This document shows, piece after piece, positions 8,772 to 17,995 of a stretch of DNA of 64,000 nt. This DNA is from Pseudonocardia asaccharolytica DSM 44247 = NBRC 16224 (GTDB lineage: Bacteria; Actinomycetota; Actinomycetes; Mycobacteriales; Pseudonocardiaceae), in contig NZ_AUII01000021.1 in the NCBI RefSeq assembly GCF_000423625.1, positions 24,142 through 88,141 of the forward strand, in the 5' to 3' direction. The stretch's first letter is position 1. Each line of letters opens with the position of its first letter. The notes below the pieces were generated by a model. That model was not told the origin of the DNA. It saw only the letters and a list, made by a program, of their open reading frames with translations, and did not search any database. The translations under genes and the position numbers were made by a program.

Positions 8772-9404
8772 CTACCAGCGGCCCCCGACAGTTCTGCGCT
8801 GGTCGGATCGTTCGAGTGGGTGTCTTGTCCTGGGGCGGGCGCGGAGGTGTGCGCGTTCGCCCTGTTTGCCGAAGAGGCTGAGGAACTCGACCGGTTCGGT
8901 GCCTGCGGCGCCGAACCAGTGCGGTACGTGGGTGTCGAACTCGGCGGCTTCGCCGGGCGAGAGCTCCAGATCGTGTTCACCGAGGACGAGCCGCAGCCGT
9001 CCGTCGAGGACATAGAGCCATTCGTAGCCCTCGTGGGTCTGCGGGTCGGGTTCTATCGGGTGGAGGCTGGCCGGGATCACGAACTTGTAGGCCTGGACGC
9101 CGCCGGGGCGCCGGGTGAGGGGCAGGACGATCATCCCGCCGGGACAGGCGACAGGGCGCAGGTGGATGCGCGGGTCGCCGGTGGGTGGGGCGTCGACGAG
9201 CTCGTCGAGCGTGACGCCGTGCGCTCTGGCCAGGGGGAGCAGTTGCTCGAGGGTCGGCCGGCGGGTGCCGGACTCCAGCCGGGACAGGGTGCTCACCGAG
9301 ATGCCGGTGGCCCCCGACAGGTCGGCCAGCGTGGTCCCGCGCCGCCGGCGCAGCGCGCGCAGCCGGGGGCCGACCGCGTCGAGCGCCTGGTCGATGTCGT
9401 CCAT
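8772..9404 (-). CDS. XRE-family regulator with C-terminal cupin domain
   Basis: 210 residues. An N-terminal helix-turn-helix (LRALRRRRGTTLADLSGATG, then ISVSTLSRLESGTRRP) is followed by a cupin barrel (HEGYEWLYVLDGRLRLVLGE and PGEAAEFDTHVPHWFGAAG). Such proteins are small-molecule-responsive repressors or activators. The start at 9404 is the ATG of MDDIDQALDAVG; a longer in-frame extension lacks family similarity. It is divergent from the flavoprotein gene at 9484 and probably controls it, with a direct repeat in the shared spacer as a possible site. Confidence 0.88.
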   Translation of the reverse strand: MDDIDQALDAVGPRLRALRRRRGTTLADLSGATGISVSTLSRLESGTRRPTLEQLLPLARAHGVTLDELVDAPPTGDPRIHLRPVACPGGMIVLPLTRRPGGVQAYKFVIPASLHPIEPDPQTHEGYEWLYVLDGRLRLVLGEHDLELSPGEAAEFDTHVPHWFGAAGTEPVEFLSLFGKQGERAHLRARPRTRHPLERSDQRRTVGGRW

Positions 9405-9412
9405 GCCCTTAG

Positions 9413-9442
9413 TTTGCCAGATCAGCAATAAGGTTTGCAGAT
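9413..9442. promoter_or_regulatory. Direct repeat in divergent promoter
   Basis: TTTGCCAGAT (9413) and TTTGCAGAT (9434) are repeated 21 bases apart in the spacer between the XRE-cupin regulator and the flavoprotein gene. Two-turn spacing fits a regulator site. Which protein binds is inference. Confidence 0.3.
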
Positions 9443-9483
9443 ATGCCCGGGGTCGGCGCATGGTCGCCGTGGAGGTGATCGTG

Positions 9484-10515
9484 GTGACCGATCGGCTGGG
9501 GGACGGCTGTGACGTGGTGGTGGTCGGCGGTGGCGCCGCGGGATTGAGCGGGGCGCTGCTGCTGGCCCGGGCGCGGCGGTCGGTGGTGGTGATCAATGCG
9601 GGTGCCCCGCGCAACGCCCCGGCCACGGGTGTGCACGGGCTGCTGGCCCTGGACGGGACCCCGCCGACGGAGCTGCTCGAGCGGGGCCGCGCCGAGGTCC
9701 GCGGCTACGGCGGCCGCGTGGTGACCGGCGAGGTGGCCGGCGTGGCACGCGAGGACGGTACTGATGGGACGGGCTTCGCGGTGACGCTGGCCGACGGCCG
9801 GACGGTCCGGGCGCGCCGGCTGCTGGTGGCCACCGGACTGGTCGACGAGCTGCCGGAGATCCCGGGGCTGCGGGACCGGTGGGGCCGGGACGTGCTGCAC
9901 TGCCCGTACTGCCACGGCTGGGAGGTCCGCGACCGGGCCATCGGAGTGTTGGCCACCGGGCCGCTGGCGGTGCACGGGGCGTTGCTGTTCCGGCAGTGGA
10001 GCGCCGACGTCACGTTCTTCACCCACACCATGCCGCCGCCGACCGGCGAGCAGGCCGAGCAGCTGGCCGCCCGCGGCATCGGGGTGATGGACGGCGAGGT
10101 GGCTGCCCTGGAGATCATCGAGGACCGCCTGGCCGGCGTGCGGCTGACCGACGGCACGGTGGTGACCCGCGAGGCGCTGGCGGTCCCGCCGCGGATGGTG
10201 GCGCGCGCCGGTTTCCTGGCCGCGCTCGGGCTGGCGCCGGCGGAACACCCCTCGGGGCTCGGTGAGCACATCCCTGCCGACGCGACCGGCCGCACCGAGG
10301 TGCCCGAGGTGTGGGTCGCGGGCAACGTCACCGACCTGGCCGCCCAGGTCGGTACCGCCGCGGCGGCGGGCGCGACCGCGGCGGCCCAGATCAACGCCGA
10401 CCTGGTCGCCGAGGACACCCGCCAGGCGGTCGCCGCCTACCGGGACCCGTTGTCGGCCGAGTCGGAAGCGCGTGTCGGCGAACTGGTGATCGGCAACCGT
10501 CGCCACGGCCTCTAG
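9484..10515 (+). CDS. FAD-dependent thioredoxin-reductase-like oxidoreductase
   Basis: About 343 residues. An N-terminal FAD-binding Rossmann motif (VVVVGGGAAGLSG) and a CPYC pair at about residues 140-143 (HCPYCHGWE) recall thioredoxin-reductase-type disulfide flavoproteins. The usual NAD(P)-binding GxGxxG is weak (IGVLATGPLAVHG), so the physiological reductant is unclear. The chosen GTG start at 9484 has a GGAGGTG site seven bases upstream; an ATG at 9460 is the alternative. It is divergent from the XRE-cupin gene and 20 bases ahead of a methyltransferase gene, so the three probably act together in detoxification or thiol metabolism. The substrate is unknown. Confidence 0.85.
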   Translation: MTDRLGDGCDVVVVGGGAAGLSGALLLARARRSVVVINAGAPRNAPATGVHGLLALDGTPPTELLERGRAEVRGYGGRVVTGEVAGVAREDGTDGTGFAVTLADGRTVRARRLLVATGLVDELPEIPGLRDRWGRDVLHCPYCHGWEVRDRAIGVLATGPLAVHGALLFRQWSADVTFFTHTMPPPTGEQAEQLAARGIGVMDGEVAALEIIEDRLAGVRLTDGTVVTREALAVPPRMVARAGFLAALGLAPAEHPSGLGEHIPADATGRTEVPEVWVAGNVTDLAAQVGTAAAAGATAAAQINADLVAEDTRQAVAAYRDPLSAESEARVGELVIGNRRHGL

Positions 10516-10535
10516 AACCACGGAAAGGAACCGTC

Positions 10536-11180
10536 GTGTCCGAAGAATTCAGCAAGGCGTACTGGGAACAGCGTTGGGAGCAGGTCTGCCGCGACCACGC
10601 CGCCGCGGTCCACGGCAGGGGACCCAACCCGCAGCTGGTGGTCGAGGCCGGCGATCTCGCACCCGGCACGGCACTGGACGCCGGCTGCGGCCACGGGGCC
10701 GACGCCATCTGGCTGGCCTCGCGCGGATGGCGGGTGACGGCGGTGGACATCGCCACCACCGCGCTGCGCCGCGCACACGAGCACGCCGAAACCCTCGGCG
10801 CCGACATCACGAGCCGGATCGACTGGGTACAGGCCGACCTGACCACCTGGGCTCCGGCCGAGGAACACTTCGACCTGGTCTCCACCCACTACGTGCACCC
10901 GGCGGCAGCGCCCGAGGCGCTGCTGCGCCGGCTGGCGGCCGCGGTCGCGCCGGGCGGCACGCTGCTCGTCGTCGGCCACCACCCAGCGGATCCGCCGACC
11001 ACCGACGGGCACGCCCCACCCCACGAGGCGTGCTTCACCGCCGAGGAGGCCGCGGCCGGCCTCGACCCCGACCGGTGGGCCATCGTCGTCGCCGAGTCCC
11101 GGCCCCGGCAGGCCACCGGCCCGCACGGCCACGAGAGCACACTGCATGATTCGGTCCTTCGAGCTCGTAAGCGTCCATGA
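10536..11180 (+). CDS. SAM-dependent class I methyltransferase
   Basis: 214 residues. The SAM-binding motif LDAGCGHGADAIWLA and the acidic motif VTAVDIATTAL, followed by DWVQADLTTW, define a class I methyltransferase of the small-molecule type. The GTG start (SEEFSKAYWEQRW) has a GGAAAGG ribosome site. It lies 20 bases after the flavoprotein gene and is probably co-transcribed; this pair recurs in actinobacteria, but the substrate cannot be named. Immediately downstream the DNA becomes gene debris. Confidence 0.85.
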   Translation: MSEEFSKAYWEQRWEQVCRDHAAAVHGRGPNPQLVVEAGDLAPGTALDAGCGHGADAIWLASRGWRVTAVDIATTALRRAHEHAETLGADITSRIDWVQADLTTWAPAEEHFDLVSTHYVHPAAAPEALLRRLAAAVAPGGTLLVVGHHPADPPTTDGHAPPHEACFTAEEAAAGLDPDRWAIVVAESRPRQATGPHGHESTLHDSVLRARKRP

Positions 11181-11259
11181 CCTGCCGATGCCGCGGCGCG
11201 CAAGAAACGCCAAAACTCCATTGACTCAAAAGGACACCGGCCCGTGACCACCATTTCGG

Positions 11260-11400
11260 AAGCTCGGCGTGCCGACCAGCCAGGGCCAGCCGGCCGCGGC
11301 CGCCGGCGCGGACGCGTTCGCCTCCACGTTCACCTAGACCCTGGTGATCGCCGTACTGTGCCTGGTCCCGGCCGCGTTCCTGCCGAAGCGGCCCGTGCGG
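11260..11400 (+). pseudogene. C-terminal remnant of an MFS drug transporter
   Basis: One frame reads GVPTSQGQPAAAAGADAFA, a TAG stop in place of the expected Trp, then TLVIAVLCLVPAAFLPKRP. This resembles the last transmembrane helix and tail of DHA2-type efflux transporters. No transporter sequence precedes it and the frame is interrupted, so this is a fragment. It butts against the end of the GH15 remnant on the other strand. Confidence 0.5.
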
Positions 11401-12892
11401 CCTCGGCCTGGCTGATCGCCCAGGCGGCGTTGACCAGGCCGATGTGGCTGAACGCCTGCGGGAAGTTGCCGAGCAGCTCACCGGTGGCCGGCTCGGCCTC
11501 CTCGGCCAGCAGGCCGACGTCGTTGACGTAGCGGATGGCCCGCTCGAACACCGCGCGGGCCCGCGACACCTGCCCCGACACGGCGAGTGCCTGCGCGAGC
11601 CAGAACGTGCAGAGCAGGAACGCGCCTTCCTCCCCGGCCAGGCCGTCGGCGTTGGTGCCGCTCTCGGTGCGATACCGGTAGACCAGCCCGCGGGCATCGG
11701 TCAGCCGCTCCGCCACGGCGTCGATCGTGGCGAGCACCCGCGGGTCGTCCGCGGGCAGGAACCCGACGATCGGGATCATCAGGTTGGACGCGTCGAGGTC
11801 CGATGACCCGAAGGACTGGGTGAAGGACTTGGCGATGTCGCTCCAGCCCCGGGTGAGGATCGCCTCGCGGATCTCCGCGGCGGCGGCATGCCAGTCCGTG
11901 GTGCGGTCGCCGGCCCGGGAGCGTGTCGGCCATCGCGATGGCCCGATCGAGCGCGACCCAGCACATCAGCTTGGAGTACAGGAAGTGCCGCGGCTCGCCG
12001 CGCACCTCCCAGATGCCCTGGTCGGTCTCCCGCCAGCGGCGGGCCGCGGCATCGGCGCAGGCGATGAGGAACTCCCGCCAGGCCACCGCTCCCGGATGGT
12101 CGGGGTTGAGCTGCGCGACGAGGCGATGTGCGGAGCCGAGCAGTTCGCCGTAGACGTCGATCTGCCGCTGGTTCCAGGCGCCGTTACCGACCCTGACCGG
12201 ACGGCTGTCGCGCCAGCCCACGAGGTGGGGAAGCTCCCGCTCGGTCAGGTCGTGCTCGCCGCCGACGCCGAACATGATCTGCAGGTCCGCGCCCGAGCGG
12301 ACCTCGCCTGCGGAGCTGGCGGCGAGGTAGTCGAAGAACTGGTGCGCCTCGTCGGGGCAGGCCGCGACCCACAGCGCCTCCAGGGTGAGGCTCGCGTCGC
12401 GGACCCAGGAGAAGCGGTAGTCCCGTTGGGTTCCCCGCCCGCATCCTCCGGCAGTGACGTGGTCGGGGCGGCCACCACGGCGCCGGTCGGCTGGTAGGAC
12501 AGCGCCTGCAGGACCCGGCCGCTGTGGTGCACGAGCTCGCGCCACGGGCCCTGGTAGGCCTGGTGCAGCCGCGGGGCGTGCGCGCCGAGCGAATGCGGAT
12601 CCTCGCCGGGGCCGGTTGCCAGCGCGTCGACCACCACCACCGTGCCGGTCGCAGTGGTCCAGGTCGTCTCGAGGAGCATCGTCTCGTCGACGTAGCGGCG
12701 GCGCACGTCGGCGTCCGGGTCCGATGGGTGCACCGACCAGTGGCCCGCACCCGGGTCGAGCAGCCGGGTGAAGACCGACGGCGAGTCGAACCGCGGCAGG
12801 CACAGCCAGTCGATCGATCCGGTGCGGCTGACCAGCGCGGCGGTATGCCGGTCGGAGAGCAGGGCGTGGTCGGCGATGGGTGTGCTGGTCAC
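11330..12892 (-). pseudogene. GH15 glucoamylase/trehalase-like gene, frameshifted
   Basis: The N-terminus starts at 12892 (IADHALLSDRHTAALVSRTG and SIDWLCLPRFDSPSVF). After an apparent in-frame loss of about 120 residues (HSLGAHAPR joined to LHQAYQGPW) the frame shifts near 12440. It continues DYRFSWVRDASLTLEALW and ends in a third frame with FLLCTFWLAQALAVSGQ and FPQAFSHIGLVNAAW. These are hallmark GH15 blocks of glycogen or trehalose breakdown enzymes. With at least two frameshifts and the deletion, the gene is not expected to give a full enzyme. Confidence 0.85.
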
Positions 12893-13017
12893 GGTCGCTC
12901 CTCGGGGTTGTCCTCGACGGGATCTGACCGGTCAGTCGTGCGCGGCGCCGGGGTTCTGCACGCCGACGATCCTGCTGCTCGAGCGGTGCAAGCGTCACTC
13001 CGCGGCGCCTGTGTCAC

Positions 13018-14232
13018 TCACGTGCGGTCCGGAGCCGGCACGATCCGGCCGCTGACCTCGCCGAACTCGATCCGGGAGCCGCCGGGCGCCGGCGCGGACG
13101 CACTGATCGTCACCTCGTCGCCGTCCTCCAGGTACGTACGGGTGCTGCCGTCGGCTAGGGTGAGCGGCTCGGTGCCGCCCCAGGACAGCTCCAGCAGCGA
13201 TCCGCGCTGGTCGCGCTCCGGCCCGCTGACGGTGCCCGAGGCGTAGACATCCCCCGGCCTCGTCGGCGCCCCGTTGACGGTCAGGTGCGCAAGCATCTGC
13301 GCGGGCGTCCAGTACATGGCCGCGAACGGCGGGCGGGCGAGCCGGTGCCCGTTGAGCCGCACCTCGATCGCCAGGTCGAGTCCCCAGTCCTCGGCGCCGC
13401 GCAGATACGGCAGTGGCTGCGGGTCGCGCGCGGGCGGGGCGACGCGGGCGGACCGCAACGCCTCCAAGGGGACGATCCACGGCGAGACCGAGGTGGCGAA
13501 CGACTTGCCGAGGAACGGGCCCAGCGGCACGTACTCCCACGCCTGGATGTCGCGGGCGGACCAGTCGTTGAGCAGGAACACCCCGAACACGTGCTCGGCG
13601 AAGTCCGCCACCGGGATCGAGGTGCCGAGCGCGCTGCCGGCACCGACGACGAACCCGACCTCCGCCTCGATGTCCAGCCGCACCGACGGACCGAACACCG
13701 GCTCCGGGTCCGCCGGGCCCTTGCGCTGCCCGGTGGGGCGCACGATCGGGGTCCCGGACACGACGACGGAGCCGGCCCGGCCGTGGTAGCCGATCGGCAG
13801 GTGCTTCCAGTTGGGCGTCAACGCATCCGAGTCCGGCCGGAAGATCCGGCCGACGTTGGTGGCGTGGTGTTCGCTGGCATAGAAGTCGACGTAGTCGCCG
13901 ATCTCGACCGGCAGCTGCAGCGTCACCTCGGCGCGCGGATGCAGATGCGGACGCACCACGTCCGCGAATACGGGTTCGGTGAGCCATTCGACGAGGGCCC
14001 GCCGCACCTGCTGCCAGGTCGGCCTGCCCGCCGCCAGCAGCGGGTTGAGCACCGGGCCCGCGAGCAGCTGCGCGAACGGTGCGCCCGTCGCGGTGGCCAC
14101 GGCACCGGCGTCGAGCACCGCAGCGCCGATCGCGACGCCGATCCGGGGGCGTCCCTCGGCCGGGCTGAACACGCCGTAGGGCAGGTTCTCCAGTCCGAAA
14201 CCGGTGTCCTCGGGCAGATCGAGCCAGGTCAT
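13018..14232 (-). CDS. Fumarylacetoacetase
   Basis: 404 residues, the normal length for fumarylacetoacetase, which splits fumarylacetoacetate to fumarate and acetoacetate at the end of the homogentisate route. It has the N-terminal domain (GFGLENLPYGVFSPAEG) and the catalytic domain with DYVDFYASEHHATNVGRIF, EAEVGFVVGAG, and LLNDWSARDIQAWEYVPLG followed by FLGKSFATS, which carry the metal ligands and active-site His. Its ATG overlaps the stop of the upstream flavin hydroxylase by four bases, so the two are co-translated in an aromatic-degradation operon with the MBL hydrolase further upstream. Confidence 0.94.
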   Translation of the reverse strand: MTWLDLPEDTGFGLENLPYGVFSPAEGRPRIGVAIGAAVLDAGAVATATGAPFAQLLAGPVLNPLLAAGRPTWQQVRRALVEWLTEPVFADVVRPHLHPRAEVTLQLPVEIGDYVDFYASEHHATNVGRIFRPDSDALTPNWKHLPIGYHGRAGSVVVSGTPIVRPTGQRKGPADPEPVFGPSVRLDIEAEVGFVVGAGSALGTSIPVADFAEHVFGVFLLNDWSARDIQAWEYVPLGPFLGKSFATSVSPWIVPLEALRSARVAPPARDPQPLPYLRGAEDWGLDLAIEVRLNGHRLARPPFAAMYWTPAQMLAHLTVNGAPTRPGDVYASGTVSGPERDQRGSLLELSWGGTEPLTLADGSTRTYLEDGDEVTISASAPAPGGSRIEFGEVSGRIVPAPDRT

Positions 14233-15905
14233 GAGGGCGTCTCCAGCAGAGGTGCGGGGGTGGATCGGTGGCACTGCGTCCGATCTTCGCCCATGACGGC
14301 CGTGCGGCCGAGCGCGCGGTCGAGCGCGGCCGTGACCGCGGCGGTCGCGGGCGCACCCAGCACGGCGGCGACGTGCGCGTCGGGCCGGATCACCCACACC
14401 TCGCCCGGCCGGGCCCGCAACGCCTCCGACACGGCACCGGCCGGGTCGATGTCGCTCATGGCGAGTACCCGGACCGGTCCGCGGGCGGCCGCGGCGGCCT
14501 CCCGCGTCGGAACCGGGTCGGCGTCTGCGGCGAGCAGGAGCAGGAACCCGTCGCGGGCGAGCGTTCGGAACCGGCCGGGCCCGCCACCGGGCATCCTGAT
14601 CGGCGCGTCGGGTACGAGCACGCCGGGCCCGGCGGGCGGCGCCGCGCCGCGGGGCGGTCGACCGGTGAACGGCCGGGAGGGGTCGGTCGTGGTCAGCGGG
14701 GACTCGACGTACCAGAACGGCTCGGACAGCCGCCCCGAATCGACCTGCGCGCGGACCGCCGGGTCGGTCGCCGCGCCGGCCAGCACCTCGACGCGCCGCC
14801 GGGCCCGCGCCGCGTCCGGGGGCACCAGGAAGTCCATGGTCGCCGTCGTGACCTCCAGGTTCTCCCGGGCCGCGGTGTGCCGCTCCGCGTGGTAGGTCTC
14901 CAGCAGCTCCTCGGGCGCCCAGCCGTGACCGGCGTAGGCGATCTTCCACGCGGCGTTCTCGGCGTCGGCCACCCCGGAGTTGAGTCCCCGCGCGCCGAAC
15001 GGGGCGACCAGATGCGCGGCGTCGCCGGCGATGAGCGCCCGTCCGACGCGCATCCGGTTCACACAGCGGGAATGGAAGCGGTAGACCGACTTCCACACGA
15101 TCTCGTAGTCGCGATCACCGATGATCGCCCGGATCCGGAGGTCCAGCGCCCCCGACGCCTCCTCGCGGTCCAGGTCGTAGTCCGGGGGAACCTGCCAGTC
15201 GATGCGGAACGTCGAGTTCGGGCAGGGGTGGATGAGCACCTGCCGGCCAGGGTTCCACACCGGGTCGAAGTAGAACCGTCGCTCGGAGGCCCAGCCCGGC
15301 AGGTCGGTGCGGATATCGCAGATGAGGAACCGGTCGTCGAAGGACTGGCCGTCGAAGGACACCGTGAGCAGCCGGCGCAGCTCCTCGCAGCGCGCCCCGG
15401 TACACACGAGCAGGTACGGCGTCCGCAGGGCCGTCGGTCCGGCCGGGGTGTCGCAGTGGACGGTGACGCCGTTCGCGTGCTGCGTGAGGTCGACGACCCG
15501 GTGCGCCCACCGCAGCGTGACCAGCGGCTCGACGGCGATCCGCTCGTCGAGCACCTGCTCGGTGCGGGCCTGGGAGAGGTTCACGAACGGCGGGAACGCC
15601 GAGCTGCCGGCGTCGACGAAGGTGTAGCTGAACAACTCGCGGTCACGGTGGAAGGTCCGCGCGGTGGTCCAGGTGACGCCTTCGGCGGCGATCTTCGCCC
15701 CGGCACCCGCGGCCTCCCAGATATCGAGGACGTCACGCTGCTGGCAGATCGCCTTCGACCCGATCGGGTCGCGCTCGCTGCGCTGGTCGAGGACCACCGA
15801 CGGCACCCCCCAGCGGGCCAGCAGCAACGCGGCGGTCTGGCCGACCGGGCCGGCACCCACCACGACGACCGGGTCGGCGGGCCACGAGATCGGTCCACTG
15901 TTCAT
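14229..15905 (-). CDS. FAD-dependent aromatic hydroxylase (PheA/TfdB/MhpA-like)
   Basis: 558 residues. The N-terminal FAD motif VVVVGAGPVGQTAALLLAR and the second flavin motif RALIAGDAAHLVAPFGARG, followed by LNSGVADAENAAWKIAY, mark a class A flavoprotein monooxygenase. A C-terminal thioredoxin-like domain follows, as in phenol and 3-hydroxyphenylpropionate hydroxylases. It should add a hydroxyl group to a phenolic ring using NAD(P)H and oxygen. It lies between the MBL hydrolase and fumarylacetoacetase genes and overlaps the latter. The ring substrate is not readable; a hydroxyphenylacetate or hydroxybenzoate-like compound would fit fumarylacetoacetase. Confidence 0.9.
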   Translation of the reverse strand: MNSGPISWPADPVVVVGAGPVGQTAALLLARWGVPSVVLDQRSERDPIGSKAICQQRDVLDIWEAAGAGAKIAAEGVTWTTARTFHRDRELFSYTFVDAGSSAFPPFVNLSQARTEQVLDERIAVEPLVTLRWAHRVVDLTQHANGVTVHCDTPAGPTALRTPYLLVCTGARCEELRRLLTVSFDGQSFDDRFLICDIRTDLPGWASERRFYFDPVWNPGRQVLIHPCPNSTFRIDWQVPPDYDLDREEASGALDLRIRAIIGDRDYEIVWKSVYRFHSRCVNRMRVGRALIAGDAAHLVAPFGARGLNSGVADAENAAWKIAYAGHGWAPEELLETYHAERHTAARENLEVTTATMDFLVPPDAARARRRVEVLAGAATDPAVRAQVDSGRLSEPFWYVESPLTTTDPSRPFTGRPPRGAAPPAGPGVLVPDAPIRMPGGGPGRFRTLARDGFLLLLAADADPVPTREAAAAARGPVRVLAMSDIDPAGAVSEALRARPGEVWVIRPDAHVAAVLGAPATAAVTAALDRALGRTAVMGEDRTQCHRSTPAPLLETPS

Positions 15906-15938
15906 GACGGAACTCCCGTCGTCGCGGACGCCGGCTCG

Positions 15939-16901
15939 CTAGGACTGCAGCTGAGCCCAGACCTCGCGGTCGCGTTCGGCCGTCCAGATGACCGGGCGCT
16001 CGACGCCGGACAGCTCGTCCCACAGGCGCGACACGTCGAAGGGCAGGCAGTGTTCGAAGATCGGCCACCGCCCATACTGCGGGTGCAGTGCGGCATGGCA
16101 GGTCTCGAACGCCTCGCGCGCCGTGCCTCCGCGCCGCTGCACGGCCTGCACCTCGCCGATCATGACCTCGAGGAAATGCCGCGTCTGGCTGATCGCGGCG
16201 TCGACCTGCCCGCGGCCGCGTGCCACCGCGCCTCGACCGCCCACGAGCATCTCCGCCCCGAACGCCGCCACCCGGTCCAGCGTGCCCGTCGACCAGTCGC
16301 GGTGGAAGGCATCGCCGGTGTAGAGCGCCGCGGCGGACTCCACGAGGTCCCCGGCGAAGAGGATCCGCTGGCGCGGCAGCCAGACGACGATATCGCCCTC
16401 GGTGTGCCCGCGGCCGCAGTACTGCAGCACGAGGTCGCCGCGGTCGCCGCCGAGGTCGATGGTGAGCCGGTCGGAGAAGGTGAGGGTCGGCCAGGTGAGG
16501 CCGGGGATCGACTCGGGGGTGTCGAACAGCCGCGGCATCCGCCCGTACTCCGAGTCCCAGTCCTGCTTGCCGCGCTCGGCGATCAGCTCCCGGGTCTGCT
16601 CATGCGCGACGATCACGTCCGTCTCGAACGCCGACGCCCCCAGCACGCGCACCGCGTGGTAGTGCGACAGCACGAGGTAGCGGACCGGTTTGTCGGTGTG
16701 CTCGCGCAGCCGGGCGAGCCATTTCGACGCCGCCACGGGTGTCGCCATGGCCTCGAAGCAGACCAGGAAGTCCTCCCCCTCGATCGCGCCGACGTTCGGG
16801 TCGCCCTCCGCGGTGAGTGCGTAGACGCCCTCGGCGAGCGCCTCGAGAGTCTGCTCCTTGACCGCCAGGTCCTGCGACGATGCGAACGGCTTCGGTCCCA
16901 T
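15939..16901 (-). CDS. MBL-fold metallo-hydrolase
   Basis: 320 residues from the ATG at 16901, which has a GGAGGGG site. The metal-binding motif is LSHYHAVRVLGAS: the two His of HxH are present but the usual following Asp-His is Val-Arg, a variant seen in some family members. GRGHTEGDIVVWLP and ILFAGDLVES supply later ligands. The enzyme probably hydrolyses an ester, lactone or thioester in the pathway. It starts the operon running into the hydroxylase and fumarylacetoacetase. An annotation more precise than MBL fold is not justified. Confidence 0.85.
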   Translation of the reverse strand: MGPKPFASSQDLAVKEQTLEALAEGVYALTAEGDPNVGAIEGEDFLVCFEAMATPVAASKWLARLREHTDKPVRYLVLSHYHAVRVLGASAFETDVIVAHEQTRELIAERGKQDWDSEYGRMPRLFDTPESIPGLTWPTLTFSDRLTIDLGGDRGDLVLQYCGRGHTEGDIVVWLPRQRILFAGDLVESAAALYTGDAFHRDWSTGTLDRVAAFGAEMLVGGRGAVARGRGQVDAAISQTRHFLEVMIGEVQAVQRRGGTAREAFETCHAALHPQYGRWPIFEHCLPFDVSRLWDELSGVERPVIWTAERDREVWAQLQS

Positions 16902-16981
16902 CCCGACCCCTCCGACGATCAAAACTTTGACTATCTTGCCGGAAGAGTACGCCGGAAACCGACCCAGGGGAACCCCGCAGA

Positions 16982-17209
16982 TCAAACCCCCAGCTCGATG
17001 ACCGCCGGGCCGGACAGCGGCGAACCCGGCCTGCGCCAGGTGCGGCCGCGCTCGTCGAACAGCACCGTGACCAGGTCGCCGATCTCGTTGAAGATCGACG
17101 AACGCGAGGAGCGCACGAGCATCGTCGCCATCTCCTCGGCGATGGCGTCCACCCTGCGTTGCAGCACCGACGCGAGAATCGGATCCACTGTGGATGGTGA
17201 TGCGGTCAT
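16982..17209 (-). pseudogene. Hydantoinase/oxoprolinase (HyuB) remnant fused to a HyuA-like end
   Basis: The start (DPILASVLQRRVDAIAEEMA, then TMLVRSSRSSIFNEIGD) is the N-terminus of hydantoinase B/oxoprolinase subunits, normally above 500 residues. After RGRTW the frame continues PGSPLSGPAVIELGV and stops. GPAVIE is a motif near the C-terminus of the partner subunit HyuA. The small ORF therefore looks like a deletion chimera of neighbouring hyuA and hyuB sequence and is unlikely to function. Confidence 0.55.
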
Positions 17210-17470
17210 GAGGCGCGTCCCCGCCGCCTGGTCCGGTCTCGCCGCGCTGGCCGCCGTCGCGTACGTGCTGGTCGCCGCCACGTTCCTGGTGACCGGCGGC
17301 AAGCCCTACTACCTGGCCGGGCTCTATCCGGTGCTGCTGGCGGCGGGCGCGGAGCCGGTGCTGCGGTGGGCCGGACGTGGGGCGGCGTGGGCGCGGCGGG
17401 CCCTGCTCGCCCCCGCGCACAGCGGGCACAACTCGTACTGGTCGTGGGGCCCGCCGCCGGAGGACGCAGC
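17208..17470 (+). pseudogene. GT39-type membrane glycosyltransferase remnant
   Basis: In one frame the DNA reads AALAAVAYVLVAATFLVTGG, then KPYYLAGLYPVLLAAGAEP and HSGHNSYWSWGPPP. TGGKPYYLAGLYP and GHNSYW.WGPPP are hallmarks of actinobacterial mannosyltransferase-like GT39 membrane proteins. Normally these blocks are far apart in a protein of about 500 residues, so most of the gene is missing. It shares its start region with the oppositely oriented hydantoinase fragment, suggesting a rearrangement junction at about 17209. The next few hundred bases to 17750 show no recognisable gene. Confidence 0.5.
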
Positions 17471-17752
17471 GACACATCCCAGGAGAAGGCCCGCTCCGCA
17501 CCGGCCCGCGCCGCCAGGGCCGCGGCCATGAGGTCTTCGAGCCAGACCGCGGGGTCCCCGGGAGGGAGACGCTGCAACAGGGCATGCGCGGCGGCGTTGA
17601 GTCGCCGCCGCCCGCTCCCGGGCAATGCGCGTGACGGACCACGGAGTCGGCCGTCAGTCCGCGGCGTTGCCCCATTCGTCCGGCCGGCCCGGCGGGCTCC
17701 GAGTGCTGATGGACACAGCCGGCCCCGCCGACGCATCCCTTGCAGGAGGGAG

Positions 17753-17804
17753 CCCCCTGTGAGTGCGTAACAGTGTTAGAACACTGTTACGCGCTCACAG
17801 GGGG
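17753..17804. promoter_or_regulatory. 52-bp near-perfect palindrome (operator-like)
   Basis: Two 25-base arms (17753-17777 and 17780-17804) around a 2-base centre match with a single mismatch. The inner part is GTAACAGTGTT-AG-AACACTGTTAC. It lies 18-70 bases upstream of a small ORF at 17822. The inner 24 bases look like a TetR-family operator; as RNA it would be a very strong hairpin. No regulator gene adjoins it. Confidence 0.7.
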
Positions 17805-17821
17805 GTCTAGCCTCGGCACGC

Positions 17822-17995
17822 ATGGCTGACCAAAGTCTCATCGAGCAGGCCCACGAGGCCGTCCTCAAGGCGATCATCAAGTCGGCGCCGACCGTCGCGA
17901 ACAGTCCATCCGGAATCCGTGAACTCGCCGAGGCATTCTCGCTCCTGGAACGAAATCTCGCCCCCGATCATGGTGTGGTCCGCAGCAGAACCTGA
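17822..17995 (+). CDS. Small hypothetical protein (57 aa)
   Basis: A 57-residue ORF starting MADQSLIEQAHEAVLKAI and ending in TGA at 17993-17995. It is predicted to be mostly helical (HEAVLKAIIKSA and GIRELAEAFSLLERNL) with no membrane segment. There is no strong ribosome site. Directly upstream is the large palindrome at 17753-17804, which argues for a regulated promoter. I do not recognise the family. It sits inside a run of broken genes but is itself uninterrupted. Confidence 0.5.
   Translation: MADQSLIEQAHEAVLKAIIKSAPTVANSPSGIRELAEAFSLLERNLAPDHGVVRSRT

Noticed and set aside
11181..11259. Continuation of the methyltransferase or a new gene
   Set aside because: The methyltransferase stops at 11180 and the following short frames show no similarity before the MFS remnant.
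14268..17531. 1087-codon open frame antisense to the hydroxylase and MBL genes
   Set aside because: An antisense shadow of high-GC genes; only its last ~90 codons resemble a protein (GT39 remnant), reported separately.
15939..17675. 578-residue form of the MBL protein
   Set aside because: The first ~255 residues are low-complexity Arg/Gly/Pro text of a non-coding frame; the start at 16901 has a good ribosome site and full domain.
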